Assembly: GCA_020744425.1 (NCBI GenBank)
Contig: JAGMUV010000001.1
Span: 1,178,001-1,242,000 of the forward strand
Direction: 5' to 3'
Source of the DNA: Dactylonectria macrodidyma
Taxonomy: Eukaryota > Ascomycota > Sordariomycetes > Hypocreales > Nectriaceae
DNA: 64,000 nt
The translations under genes and the position numbers were made by a program. Shown here one piece after another: positions 1 through 10,911 of this stretch (the first letter of the stretch is position 1; the number at the start of each line of letters is the position of its first letter). The notes under the pieces were generated by a model. It was not told the origin of the DNA. It did no database searches and worked only from the letters and a program-made list of their open reading frames with translations.

Positions 1-29
1 GACCTGTGATATCAATTCCTATATACGTA

Positions 30-320
30 CGGAGGACCATTTCAAAAGTCTTTGCCAGAGCGCAAGCCACATTTTGCTTTTTCTTATTAAAAGAACATTA
101 AGTACATCAAATAAATATTAGCACTAAAAGAGGCCCTATATTATAGCGCGCTTAGCCTACTGGCTAGCTCTAATTTAGGTCTGAGATCACTAAAGCTACA
201 GCAGATTTAGCAGATATTAGCCTGTAGCGAGATGAGGGCAAACGTACTGTTAAGTACCTAACAAGGATTCGAGGGTGTGACGTCCTTAGCGTGGGCAAAG
301 ACTTTTGAAATGGCCCTCCG
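30..320. mobile_element. MITE-like element with terminal inverted repeats
   Basis: Bases 30-56 (starting CGGAGGACCATTTCAAAAGT) are matched in reverse complement by bases 294-320, with one mismatch over about 27 bp. Each end abuts a TA dinucleotide (28-29 and 321-322), as expected of a Tc1/mariner-type TA target duplication. The 291-bp interior is AT-rich and has no open frame of note, so this would be a non-autonomous element (MITE) or the collapsed ends of a longer transposon. It lies about 270 bp upstream of etr1. The repeats are seen directly; the superfamily is inferred from the TA flanks alone. Confidence 0.75.
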
Positions 321-593
321 TATGCAGCCTGATTATCTAGACCTTCAATCCGTCTCCCGCAGCTCGGCTGGCCACCCATCAACGGATGCCCCCACCACCG
401 GTTAATCGCAAAGTCTGATTGGTCCGCCCGGCCGTCTGTTCACGTCATGGACTAGTTCGATCCAGAAGCCGAGCTTAGACGCCATCTCGAAGCTCCATCA
501 AACATCCCGCTTTCCACAAACGCCTTGCTAACGGAGCAACGCCAATTTCTCCCTGGCTGCATCGCGTATGATTTCTTTTGTGTCTGCTTCACA
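321..593. other. Upstream region of etr1
   Basis: No gene is seen between the MITE-like element and the etr1 start. The last 100 bases are mixed sequence typical of a fungal 5' leader. No TATA box or other clear site stands out. Confidence 0.4.
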
Positions 594-1903
594 ATGGCAA
601 GTGCGCAGTGTCTAAACTTCCGCCCGCTGGTCTCGGGACTCGCTCGGCCCTCCGCTAAGCTCCAAGCCCGTTGCCTCAGCCGACTCCCGGTAACGGCTGT
701 GCGACCCAAGTCTGGGCCCTACGGCTACACCCAGGCTAAGGCGCTCGTCTTCTCCAAATACGGAGAGCCTGAAGATGTGCTCAAGTAAGTCTCCTTTTAC
801 GTGCTGTGCTTGTTACATTCTAACCATATCACAGGCTCCATACTCACTCTATCTCGCCATCTATCCCTTCCTCGTCCGTCCTCGTCCGATCCCTGGCTGC
901 GCCTATCAACCCCGCCGATATCAACACCATCCAGGGAACCTATGGCTCTAAACCAGCCTTCACGTCCCTTATTGGCACCGCCGAACCGTCAGTGGTCCCT
1001 GGCAACGAAGGAGTCTTCGAGGTTGTGTCCTCTGGCGACCCGTCCTCACCACTGAAGAAGGGCGACTGGGTTCTCCCCGCCATTGGCCAATTCGGCACCT
1101 GGAGGACGCACGCCGCCGATGAAGCGTCCAAGTTTATCAAGGTTAACAAGGAGGGCCTGACACCTACGCAGGTGGCAACGGTTAGCGTCAATCCCTGCAC
1201 CGCCTACAAAATCCTGAGATCCTATGGACCCAGCGCAGGCCCCAAGGCCGCCCTGGGCATGAAGCCCCTCGAGGTCGGTAGCGGCGAGTGGTTCATCCAG
1301 AACGGTGCCAATTCTGGGGTTGGACGGGCCGCGATTCAGTTTGGCAAGCTGTGGGGATTGAGGAGCATCAACGTCGTCCGGGATCGTGAGACCCCTGAGG
1401 CGACTGAGGAGCTGAAGAAAGAGCTCCACGATCTTGGAGCCGACGTCGTCGTGACAGAGTCGCAGTTTCTCTCACGCGAGTGGCGGGACCAACTCGCAGA
1501 AATCACCCGCAAGGGCCGAGAACAGATCGGGCTCGGTCTCAACTGCGTCGGCGGCAAGTCGGCCACTGCTATCGCCCGGTCTCTCGGCGACGACGCGACC
1601 CTTGTCTCCTACGGCGGCATGGCTCGACAGCCTGTGGCCCTCCCCGTCGGCCTACTTATCTTCAAAGATATCCGCTTCGTCGGCTTCTGGCTGAGCCGGT
1701 GGAACGAGCGTGATCCCGAAGGCCGCAAGCACATGATTGACGATATCCTCAACGTCATCCGCGAGGGCAAGTTCCGTGATGTGCCTGTCGAAGAGGTCAA
1801 GTGGGACTGGGATACCGAGGAAGAGACACTGCGGAATGCCGTGCAAAAGGGTCTACAGGGCTTCCGTAAAGGCAAGGGCGTGCTTGTGTTTGGTGATACC
1901 TAG
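594..1903 (+). CDS. etr1: Mitochondrial 2-enoyl thioester (enoyl-ACP/CoA) reductase, Etr1/MECR family
   Basis: Two exons, 594-784 and 835-1903, joined over a 50-nt GTAAGT...CACAG intron, give 419 aa. The product belongs to the medium-chain dehydrogenase/reductase family and reduces trans-2-enoyl thioesters with NADPH in mitochondrial fatty acid synthesis (type II FAS), which supplies octanoate for lipoate. The N-terminal 40 residues are rich in Arg, Ser and Ala with no acidic residue, as in a mitochondrial presequence. The family segment INPADINTIQGTYGSKP (around residue 98) contains the conserved catalytic-site Tyr, and NGANSGVGRAAIQFGKLWG is the nucleotide-binding loop. The start is the first in-frame ATG. 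The length fits fungal Etr1. The gene stands alone, with its 3' end about 750 bp from the end of the next, convergent gene. Family assignment is firm; mitochondrial targeting is inferred. Confidence 0.93.
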
Positions 1904-2651
1904 ATTTCGACATGATATGATGAAAGATCTTACGAACAATTATTGGTCCAACTTCTGTATAGCAAGAATGCCCTGGTCATGACTTTCCACTCCTCGTCTC
2001 AATTCCAATGCTACGCCCTATGAAGTCCACATTCCAACCACTCCACCTCCAGGCAGATCTAGGAACCCCCCCGTAGTGTTTCTCGATCGATACGATGCGC
2101 CTCGTTTCTGAGACATTGATTGCACATGACATTGTTTTCTTGGCCATGAACTTCCAGCTGTCTTACAATGGCTGAGGCCTAATATGTGCATGGCTTGGCT
2201 GAGATTCTTAGTTCTACATACCCTCTCCACTCTGATTATTGAGGCAGCATATCATGGGGCTGAACTCTGAGACGAAAATCTGAGCTTAAGATGAACATAA
2301 TTGTGTAGTGACTTTATTTACAGCTACTAATTCATGAATACGTAACAAGACAACGCGGATACACTCAAGTAAGCAATTTATGCTACCTAGGTAATCCTCT
2401 CTCTCTTTGAGATGTGAGGGTAAATGGGTTAGCTGAGGGATACTCGAATATAGCTGGCTGGCGAATCTCTTGGAGAGAGTATTGGCCGAGGGAGAAGTCC
2501 TGGGTCGTCCAACGAGCATTTGGGTACTCGAAGAGATAAGAAGTAGTCGCTCGTGTTTGCGTTTGTACTTAACGTCAAGAGCTGCCCCCTTCCACAGACC
2601 GTTGCCCGAGCCAAGTCCTTCTTCGGCGTTGATATCCGCCTTCACTGGAAG
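1904..2651. other. Convergent 3' intergenic region
   Basis: This stretch separates the 3' ends of etr1 (+) and the PY-motif gene (-). Short frames here look like chance; I see no gene or repeat. Confidence 0.4.
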
Positions 2652-3992
2652 TCAAGCCATCAAGTCACCTTCGAGGATAGGTGGTTGATCGACGACCTCT
2701 TCATACGAGGGAAGCTGGTCTTTATAAGGTGGAGGTGGTGCGTCGATATTGTCCCATATCAGGACGACGACACCCCTGACTCGCCCAATGTCAACGTCCC
2801 AACGTGCGTCGGTCGAGTCTTGAGGTTCCGGGTTGCGCGTCACCACTCTGCCATTCACAACCTTTACCCAGGGAACTCCATTGCGCTCGTGGGATTGTCC
2901 CTTGTCTACCACCATGGTCTGCTTGCCGTTCTCGGAGCCGTCGTCCTTCCAAAACCCACAGAGTCTCCCCGAAGCCGTCAGTTGGACGCGGCAGTACCTC
3001 TCCTCGATGGCCTGGTGGATACTTCGCCTTATATCTTTGAGGTCGTAAGAGTCCTTGAGTACCCGGTACCGAACCTCGAGGGTCCACAGATCTTCCACAA
3101 GCGTCTCAGCGATGTCGAGCTCGTGGAACTGGTCAAACTCAGTGACGTAAGGAAAGGATCCTGGCTGCTCGGCGTCGAGTCGTAGAAGGTGCGTATTCTC
3201 CAAGATCCGTAGGATGCTTTCGAACGAAAACCGCTCTGGGAAGTCGAAATAGTGAATGTCCCTGGCATGCCGTGTTACGTCCGCCAACATGTTGTTCCAA
3301 AGGCGCGGGGGTTGTTCAAGGCACATGGCTGAGGCCTCACCATGCTCAATTTCATCCTTCCACCTCCCGAATGCCGCAGCCTCCAGCCGTACCTGCTCGC
3401 AGATGTAGGAGGCGTGGACCGCAAATGGAGAAGGAATTTGCCTGCACAACCGTTGGTTTAGAGCACTCCCCGGTACGTAACGGGCTTGCAAGTTGTCGAG
3501 GTCCAATTCTACGAGTTCCTTCATCATGAAGTGCATAGAATTCTCGCGGCAAACTCGATGAAAGAGCTCTGTGGCATCGCGGATTGCCAGGCAGACCTGT
3601 TCGAGATGTTTCTGCTCATCACCTCGGGTACGTGTGGCGATAGGGATGACTCCTTGAGCTAGTTTTTTGAGGTCCAATCTGAGGTCCAGAGTCAAGCCGC
3701 GGCACCGTCTGTTGTTTCTAGCCAAATTGGAAGCCCAGTCGTTGATGGCAAGCAGTGTCCTTTGAGGGGTCGAACTCAGGAAGGGTGGGTGGCTTTTGTT
3801 CATTCGACTGTGACTGGGGAAGAGTTTGGCAAAAACAAGATCGTGTGGGTAATAGATTCGTTCATCTGTCGGCTCAGGCTCCATCTTGGCATCGGAGCTC
3901 GTTTGAACTTGACCGACAGGAAAGAATCGGTAGCATATAGAACGGAAGACTTGATCCATGGAATTTCGGTGTCCTGCTTCGGGATGCCACAT
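2652..3992 (-). CDS. Hypothetical protein with C-terminal PY motifs
   Basis: A single uninterrupted frame of 446 aa from ATG at 3992; the frame stays open to 4049 without a further ATG, so an upstream exon is possible. I do not recognise a domain. The protein is mostly charged and soluble, with no signal peptide or membrane segment, and mid-protein segments (for example FDQFHELDIAETLVEDLW) look helical. The last 35 residues are different: proline-rich with PPPPY and LPSY followed by acidic residues, the form of PPxY/LPxY ligands for WW domains such as those of Rsp5/Nedd4 ubiquitin ligases. That partner is inferred from the motif only. It is on the same strand as vps34, about 530 bp downstream of it. 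That this is a real gene rests on frame length and coding-like composition. Confidence 0.7.
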   Translation of the reverse strand: MWHPEAGHRNSMDQVFRSICYRFFPVGQVQTSSDAKMEPEPTDERIYYPHDLVFAKLFPSHSRMNKSHPPFLSSTPQRTLLAINDWASNLARNNRRCRGLTLDLRLDLKKLAQGVIPIATRTRGDEQKHLEQVCLAIRDATELFHRVCRENSMHFMMKELVELDLDNLQARYVPGSALNQRLCRQIPSPFAVHASYICEQVRLEAAAFGRWKDEIEHGEASAMCLEQPPRLWNNMLADVTRHARDIHYFDFPERFSFESILRILENTHLLRLDAEQPGSFPYVTEFDQFHELDIAETLVEDLWTLEVRYRVLKDSYDLKDIRRSIHQAIEERYCRVQLTASGRLCGFWKDDGSENGKQTMVVDKGQSHERNGVPWVKVVNGRVVTRNPEPQDSTDARWDVDIGRVRGVVVLIWDNIDAPPPPYKDQLPSYEEVVDQPPILEGDLMA

Positions 3993-4519
3993 GCGCTTAG
4001 ATGGGGGGAGTTGAAAGGGCCCCGGAAGAATCTTGGGAAAAGAGGCCACATTAAATATGTTCTATGGCGACCTAGCTAGTCACTGAACCCCTTTGAGCTG
4101 TGTATTACTCTAAATCGTGATGCATCCAAAGCTAGAATACCTCTTGGTTTGGGTTTGCATCATCCTTGTCTTGGAGAAGGCCCATCAGGCTTCAGAAAAG
4201 AAGCCCCAGGACAGAGGGCGATATGCCAAGCTTGGCTTGGGCATCGAAGATCGATCTAGAATAATCCCTTGGCCTACCGCTTTCAATCAGTTCAAGTTAG
4301 AGACGACGAGGTTAACCCTGAGAGTCACGATGTTCTGGGTAGGTTCCCATCGCTCTATGTAAGCCTCCGGGTGGGTAAAGCTTATGAGGAAGCCATGAAG
4401 GTTGGCAAGGTTAACCTAGAGGTAAATGTGATGGACAAGTGATAGCAGCAAAATCTATACCTATTGGTAACGTGTTCTCATAAGCCACTAAAAGTTCCTA
4501 ACCTGGGTAATTTCATATC
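3993..4519. other. Spacer between two minus-strand genes
   Basis: This holds the upstream region of the PY-motif gene and the 3' flank of vps34. An ATG at 4051 opens another frame (reading MWPLFPRFF) that overlaps the start region of the PY-motif gene; it may belong to an unrecognised first exon or be chance. Nothing else is seen. Confidence 0.35.
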
Positions 4520-7429
4520 TCAAGCTCGGAAGGCCTGAGCCCACTCGTGTATCTTGTCCAGCACGACAGGTGCAAGCGCTGTCTGTGTGTCCTCAATTAC
4601 TCTCTCAAAGTACCTCAGCGCATCCTCCTCATTCATCTCCAGGTGGAATCGTTCCCTGACCTTAAGAACCGCCTTGTCGGGTTCAAGTCTGATGTCGGGG
4701 ATATTGGCGTCCACCATGAGGCTAAAGAGGTTGAGGATAAGATTCGATGACTTTCGCAGCGCTGTGTAGGACAAGAAGCAGTACTGCTTAAATTGTTGGT
4801 ATTGTTCTGACTGCACGCCACCCATGCAGTCAACCATCTCCTTGGATAGCTTCATAAGCGGCGCAAAGGGTTTAGGGTCGCGGCCGAGAATGAAACCAAA
4901 GTCAGCGTGGAAGAAGTGCCCATCAGGTGCGAGGAGAAGGTTTTCCAGATGACGATCACCTACGCCCAGGATATATGTGATCACGCAGTATCCTGCGCAG
5001 GACTTGACGTAGGTGTCGAGAGTCTCTTGACGGACACCCAGTGGTTGTCTGTCATCGGGGTTGTGGTACTTCAGATAGCCCAATACGGGATTGGCCTTGA
5101 ATTTGTTCACAATGCTAGATATGCTCGCGGATTGGACGAACTGAGAGGCACCCGCGGAGGTGCTGGTGGCCAGGATCTTGTAAGGTGAGAGTTTGAGGTC
5201 GAGATTCTCTTTCTGCAGGAGTTGATCCATTAGGGTGATGATTTGAATGACCAATTGATCCTGTCTCAAATCATCGCCTAGCTTGAAGATGATGGGATAG
5301 ACACTACCAGTTGTGGTTTTGAAGGTGCACTTGAACGGGTTTAGCGATGACTTGAAAACAGTCGTTTGGTCTGGCGCAACACCGGTGACCATAATCAAGG
5401 GATCCAGTGGCATTGGCAGTGGCGGATCGATGACCATAAGTTCGTTCTTTGGGTCCGCGAGGAAGTGTTTAACCCGATCGGTTTTCTTGGCAATACTCTC
5501 GCCAGAAGCCTTGACCTCACTTGCAATCCTCGAGAGGATGGCAACCAACTCAGCTTGTCGTAATAGTGTCTTTCGGTTCTCAGCACCATCCGGCTGCTTT
5601 ACTAGCTCTGTCATGAACTCATATGCCACCTTGCGATAGATGTTGCGATTGTCAAGTCCTTGTTCAGGGCTGCGATCGTCGCATTCTACCATCAAATACC
5701 AGTGAAAGTAATTTCCCAGCCGGAAGTTTGTTGCTGCCCGCTGGATGAGGAAGCGCGCAAGAGACGAATCGTGAGAGCTCTCCTCAGTCGAGTCTGTTGA
5801 TATATGCTCGTACTTTAGAGCCTGTACAAGTTGTAGGAGATACAGGAGCAGCTCTTGGTCGTCGGCTTTGCGCAGTCGCTCCACGGCGTAGGAACGAACT
5901 GCCCCATTGTCAAATAATGGGCCGAGTAACTCCAGTGCATCGTCGATATCGATCTCTGTCCAACGCCCCAGAACTTGGATGGCTTGTTTCGATTCGCTCT
6001 GGTCATTCCAGTTCACCGATTTGACGAATTTAGTTAATGCTCTCTTGTCTCGAGTCAAATGATAGCGGAACTTCCACACCAAGTCCGTTTCCTCCGGGTT
6101 GAGTACATGCGTTGGGGAATAGGACATGATAAGATTCAGCTCATCTCGCACCTTGGCGTTTGGCTTCAAGTCCTTATCTAAGATGCCATGCCGATGCGAG
6201 CTTCGGAATAACCGTCGATGTTTCGCTTCTGCTGGGTTGTCTCTGTGTCCTGCCTCAGGATCATAAACCTTGACAAGACGTCCCCCTGGGCCTGACGAGG
6301 CCTCCCCTAGGGCATTGATACCAGGACCATAGTGAACCTGCGGTTGTCTTTGGGCGACACTGATCTGCGAAACGGAGAGGTTCTGAAGAGACGAGATAGG
6401 GGGGGGATCGTATTCATGGTCGGCAAAGACGACCGGGAAATCGAAACGCGGGAGCTCGACGTTGAGCAAGAAGGTTGAGGGTCCTGGACGGCCATCCTCG
6501 GCGACATGCTTCGTTTGGCTACCATTTCCATTTTCTTCCCCATTCACGGCCCGCTGGCGTTGGAGCATTTTCATAGACGACTTTGCAGCCTGCAGGCCTC
6601 CCTTCTCAAAACTCCGGAACACCATCTGATCTAGCCAATCGACGCGGGGGATCTCGCCCATCTCATGCTTCTTGAATAGCATCTCCATTCTATCGAGCTC
6701 TTCAGCATCTTTGTCCAAGGGCGGTGCAGGGATTTTTCGCGAATTCGGTTTCTTCTTCGTAGAGATCAGCGCTGGGGTTGTCGAGTTGTCGGTCCCGTCA
6801 GCTTGCTTGTGGCGATGGACAAGGCACTTCTGCCGGCCTTTTTGTACCTGGTTGTCCTCATCGAACATGGGCAGCGTGGTGCCGCCGAACGGGATCGCAT
6901 GGCCGAGAGCGCCCTTACCGCCGGCGGGTGAGAGATCCCAGACCGTTATAGCAAGATAAGAGTTGGCCGGGAGGGAGTCGTATGTAATGGGTAGCTGAAG
7001 CCATTCGTTCCATCTACATGGTCTGGTTAACGCGGAAACTTTGAGAGTTCTGGATGATCGTACTTCCGTTCGGCTCGAAAAGGCTTGTATGCTGTTTGCA
7101 CGGGGACGGTCAGGGGCTTTGAGCCAGCCCAGACCTGGACGGTAACATAGAGGTCGGAGTGAGAGCTAGGACTAATGTCAGCCAGCTAGGCGAGGGTATT
7201 CAGGGATCGCGTAGCTCACTTGGTGTTGGATCCGATGTGTCGCAGTTCGGGGTTCTCAAGAAGTGTCGAGTGCTTGAATGAGGGCTCCTCACCCTCAAGG
7301 TTCATTCTGTAGGGGCGTGTCAGCGGGACAGGGTCGACCAGCGCGGCTGTCGATCGAGGAGGGTGCTCACATGCGAATGCTCACAGGGTGATGGACATCC
7401 TTGGAGCCCGCGAAGGAGAACGGGTCCAT
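4520..7429 (-). CDS. vps34: Class III phosphatidylinositol 3-kinase Vps34
   Basis: Four exons (7429-7371, 7306-7220, 7165-7064, 7013-4520) give 913 aa; the three introns are 50-64 nt with GTGAGC, GTGAGC and GTACGA donors. Vps34 phosphorylates phosphatidylinositol to PI3P on endosomal and autophagic membranes, in complex with Vps15 and Vps30/Atg6. The N-terminal C2-like part runs through NLEGEEPSF, ENPELRHIGSN and KWNEWLQLPITYDSLPAN. A PIK helical domain follows, then the lipid kinase core: GDDLRQDQLVIQ (about residue 666), catalytic loop GVGDRHLENLLL (about 765) and HADFGFILGRDPKPF (about 787). The extreme C-terminal amphipathic helix (DKIHEWAQAFRA) needed for membrane binding is present. Length matches the family. 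The start is uncertain: another in-frame ATG lies six codons upstream (7447) and the frame is open still further. Confidence 0.95.
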
Positions 7430-8798
7430 ACGCCCGTATTCAGCCATGGGGATCAAGTCATTCTGGGTTGGGATAACAATTTGAGGAGAGTAAGCGCTGG
7501 CCGAGCTTGGTGAGGCTGTCGCGATGGTGATGGTTGAAGCTAGATGTGCGCCTGCCTCGCCCATCAACGTCAAGGTCAAGTGGGCATCGGCTGATAAGAT
7601 AAGGTCGAGTAGTGGGGCGCACGGACCAGAATGCAGGCTCCAGCAACCCAGCTCCAGAACGAACACTTCCAATTCGATTATGTAAGCGGCATCCTATGTG
7701 AGTGCATGACCTGCCAAGCTTGCCAGGCAAGTCCCTATGACCCTTTTGTTGCTGCATTCAACCTCATTCACTATGTAATGGTTCAACCATTTCCTTACAA
7801 AATTCTCTTGTCGATGCCCTCGAAAGGGCGAATGTTGACACGAAGCACGGACATGAAAAACTCTCCAACTCAGAAAGTAACTTTATTTCGGACTTTTTGT
7901 TGAGGGCCAGCGAATTACAATTGTTGCTCATTACCTGGCTACCTACCTAGATGGTGTTCGAAACCCGAAGGACTCGAGACGGGTGGCCCTTATATAGGCG
8001 ATGATAGCTGTCCCGGAGACGAAACATGTGCGGAACGGATTGCTCATACTACGCGGGATATGGCCCTTTTCCCTTCTAGTCTGATGTACAAAAATGGCGA
8101 GCCGAGTACCATGGCTCCGAGGAACTATAGATGAGTAGTGTGGTAGCGCCCATCCTTGGGTTGTGTAGTCACGCGCTTAAGGAGAAGGGTATTAAAATAT
8201 GCTGGAACGGTTATTAGTAACTCTTGGAGTGAATTGAGAAACGTGTACTCGATTCGTTGCTCTTCAAGTATTCAATTAGTTCACTTGGATGGCCTTTCCT
8301 TAGGACCGTGCCCCATGCGCCACGGCAAGGCAAATTTGGCAACGTCGTTTCGTTCGTCACCACTAAATCTGCTCTATGGCTCACCTAGGTCCCGCGATCG
8401 GCGGAGAGTGCGAATAAAATCCCCATCCTCCCGTTATTCCCACAATATTCCCACCCAATGGTGATGCGTAGAGTAAGACATGAGGCGTTTCAGTTTGTTA
8501 GTCTTGTGATGCGGACATGCACGTCATCATGGTAACCACAACATGATCTCAAGGTGAAGCAAATATTCAACAAGATCTTGAAAATAAGAGATGAGGAGCT
8601 CAGTATTTAGCGCCCCATTATGTACAGCATGTGCAATCTGTGACAGGGCCCGTATGACGTTACATCCATCATATGGTATCAACAAAGCAAACGCAAGACA
8701 GGAATAAGCAGAAACATCTCGCTCCCAACTCCACCTATCCAACCAACCCTTACAGCAACCAACGACACAATGCATCAATCATACAATCTTCCGTCCGA
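7430..8798. other. vps34 upstream region
   Basis: This lies between the vps34 start and the 3' end of the DUF4336-type gene. It includes a TACCTACCTAG motif near 7940 of the kind repeated in other spacers of this window. Reading frames up to about 100 codons are present but resemble no protein I know. Confidence 0.4.
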
Positions 8799-9689
8799 TT
8801 AGTGCTTGGTACCCTTCAGGTGCCACTCAAACACCTTCTGGAACGTCTGTTTCGCATCTCCCTCGATGACATCCCCATGGCAGGGAATGAGGGTGGTGAA
8901 GTCCCATTGATCAATGCGTCTCATGCTTTCGTTAAAGCTCTCGCGGTCCTTGACGGCATACCAGTTGACACGTTTGATCCATCTGGCATCGCCCTGAATA
9001 TCCTGCACACCGGCAAACAGTCTGCCGAGGAAGCCATCGGCCGGCTTGTCTGCCGCGGGCACCTTGCTGTACTGCTCAGTGGCGGGTAGGTTGAATAGCA
9101 GATCAGCTTCGATAAGGACCCGGTCGGGCTTGTAAAAGAAGACAAGCTCGAGGTTGGCGTGCGCGTTGACATATTCGTACTCAAAGTCGGCGTCGAACTC
9201 ATCGCTGATGTGAGTCTCGCGCTTTTTCTCCTTGGTGAAGATGACGGAGAACTCCTCGTTGCCGATTTTGGGGTCGTCCTGCTGCTTGGCGCGCTTCTCC
9301 GGGAGGCCCTCGGGGCCAATAATCTTGGCCGCCGGGTACTCCTTGGCCCATTCGGAGATGAAGATGTGGTGCTCGAAATCGAGAGCGACGATGTAACGAA
9401 CATCACCACCCAACTCGGCGACGTTGGCCTTCACTGTGTCCGTGAGGGCCACGGGAGAGAAGACGGCGAGAGCGCCGGAGGTGAGCCTCACTATTGAGAG
9501 GGTTAGTGACATGTCTCATGAGGGGAGCTCGCCTAATTGAGCGATAATGAACGTACCAAGAGTTCCTCGACCGCCGATCTTGATCCTTCCGAATCGCGCA
9601 AATGGCACGGAGAAGGTGACGACGTTGGGAGTGACATTGCGGATGGACATAACATCCGATGGATTTGCCGGGATGAGCTGAGACGACAT
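8799..9689 (-). CDS. Metallo-beta-lactamase-fold-like protein (DUF4336 type)
   Basis: Exons 9689-9557 and 9490-8799 join over a 66-nt intron (GTACGT...CAATAG) to give 274 aa. The protein closely resembles a widespread fungal family with a degenerate metallo-beta-lactamase fold. Visible landmarks are GGRGTLVRLTSGALAVFSPV across the splice site, the LDFEHHIFISEW segment where metal-binding His residues would lie, FYKPDRVLIEADLLFNLPA, and the C-terminal LIPCHGDVIEG. No substrate is known to me for this family. The ATG at 9689 matches the usual N-terminus (MSSQLIPANPSDV). However, the frame is open upstream to 10052 with Arg/Ser-rich, acid-poor codons; this may be only a CT-rich leader. Family recognition is good, biochemical role unknown. 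Confidence 0.85.
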
Positions 9690-10911
9690 GGCTGTTGTGA
9701 GGTGTGGCTGAGAGCTAAATGTATGTCGTTGAGGGTGAAGAGAGCGTCGACTTGTTATCGAGGTTTTTGATCGAATCGACAGAGAGGATGAGAGATGGAA
9801 TCCGGGGTACGGAAGGGTTCTTAAGGATGCGGGATCAAAATGTGCTGAGAATCTTGCAATAGTGTAGGAGGAAGTATGGGTTCGTGAATAGAAGACCGGG
9901 GGTTGCAGCGTGCTAAGTACTTCAAGTGTTGTCGAGAGTCTGGTTGAGATTGGGAGTGAGGGCCCAAGCAACGGAGCGAAGGCACGGGCGTTTAAGTATG
10001 GAAGAAGAAGACTCGGCGAAGCGCGCCGACGTGGTTGCTGCATCATCTGCATGATTATCGCGAAATGGGAACGACACGATCGAGCCCGCAGGTATTGGCA
10101 TCACAGCTTGTACCTCTTAGGCATCCAATTGGCAGTTGGTAATTGAATGGGAAGATTCCATGCCCTCCATGACAACGGCAATTCCAGACATGACATCAGC
10201 ACCCAGCAAAACCCAGCAAGGCCCGGCTCAGTGGTCAGAACCTAAACGTTCTAGGCGTCTTTGTCGGTCCACCTCCAGAAGTTCCAGGGGCGGCTTCGGC
10301 CGAATCTACTGTCCGCCCGCCGGAGCCCGCTGGAGCTTGCCGAGGCTCGGGGGGGGGGGGGGGGGGGGGCTGACATCACCAAATTCATCCAGCAGCGAGC
10401 CCTGTAGTTAGGCAGGTAGCCCGTAGAATGGTGGCTGTGAGGCCCGTGATTCCAAACTCTGCAGCTGAACTGCGATGCTTTGTAATGAATAGAACAAGTC
10501 CCACCCATCAGCCCCATCTCAACGCTCATGCAGCGCCCCAAGCCCCCCTGTAACCGAGACACGCAACACCGAGTGAGACATGCTGAAAGTCCATGATTGG
10601 GCACTGCGATAATGTACCAATTGCATCGCGCGACAAATCTCGAAATTCCAAATCCGCGGAAAACTCAGTCAAGCTAGTGATGCAGGGCTTCGACGTCCTG
10701 GCGAAGCTTCTTTCGACTGACAGGTCCAACGCGCGCCATTGCTGACCACCCAAAAAATTCCATTGAACCACTTTCTCCTTTGTGATTCCTCTTGCTCGCT
10801 GTGTTGCATTTAATTGGATTCCATTTTCAACATGACATATCTGTTTCTCAGTCCCACAATATTCCTTAAGTATACTCCTTCAATGCCACACAATTAACTA
10901 CAATCATCAAT
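9690..10911. other. Spacer with a long G tract
   Basis: This holds the leader of the DUF4336-type gene (open in frame to 10052), then non-coding sequence with an uninterrupted run of 21 G at 10349-10369, then the 3' flank of the coiled-coil gene. No gene is recognised. Confidence 0.4.
10349..10369. repeat. Poly-G mononucleotide tract
   Basis: Twenty-one consecutive G residues on the plus strand in a non-coding spacer. Such runs are length-unstable and can form G-quadruplexes; the exact length may also be a sequencing uncertainty. Confidence 0.9.

Noticed and set aside
7430..7672. Longer N-terminus for Vps34 from upstream ATGs in the same frame
   Set aside because: The sequence before MDPFSFAG does not resemble Vps34 starts. 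The ATG at 7447 cannot be excluded and is mentioned with the gene.
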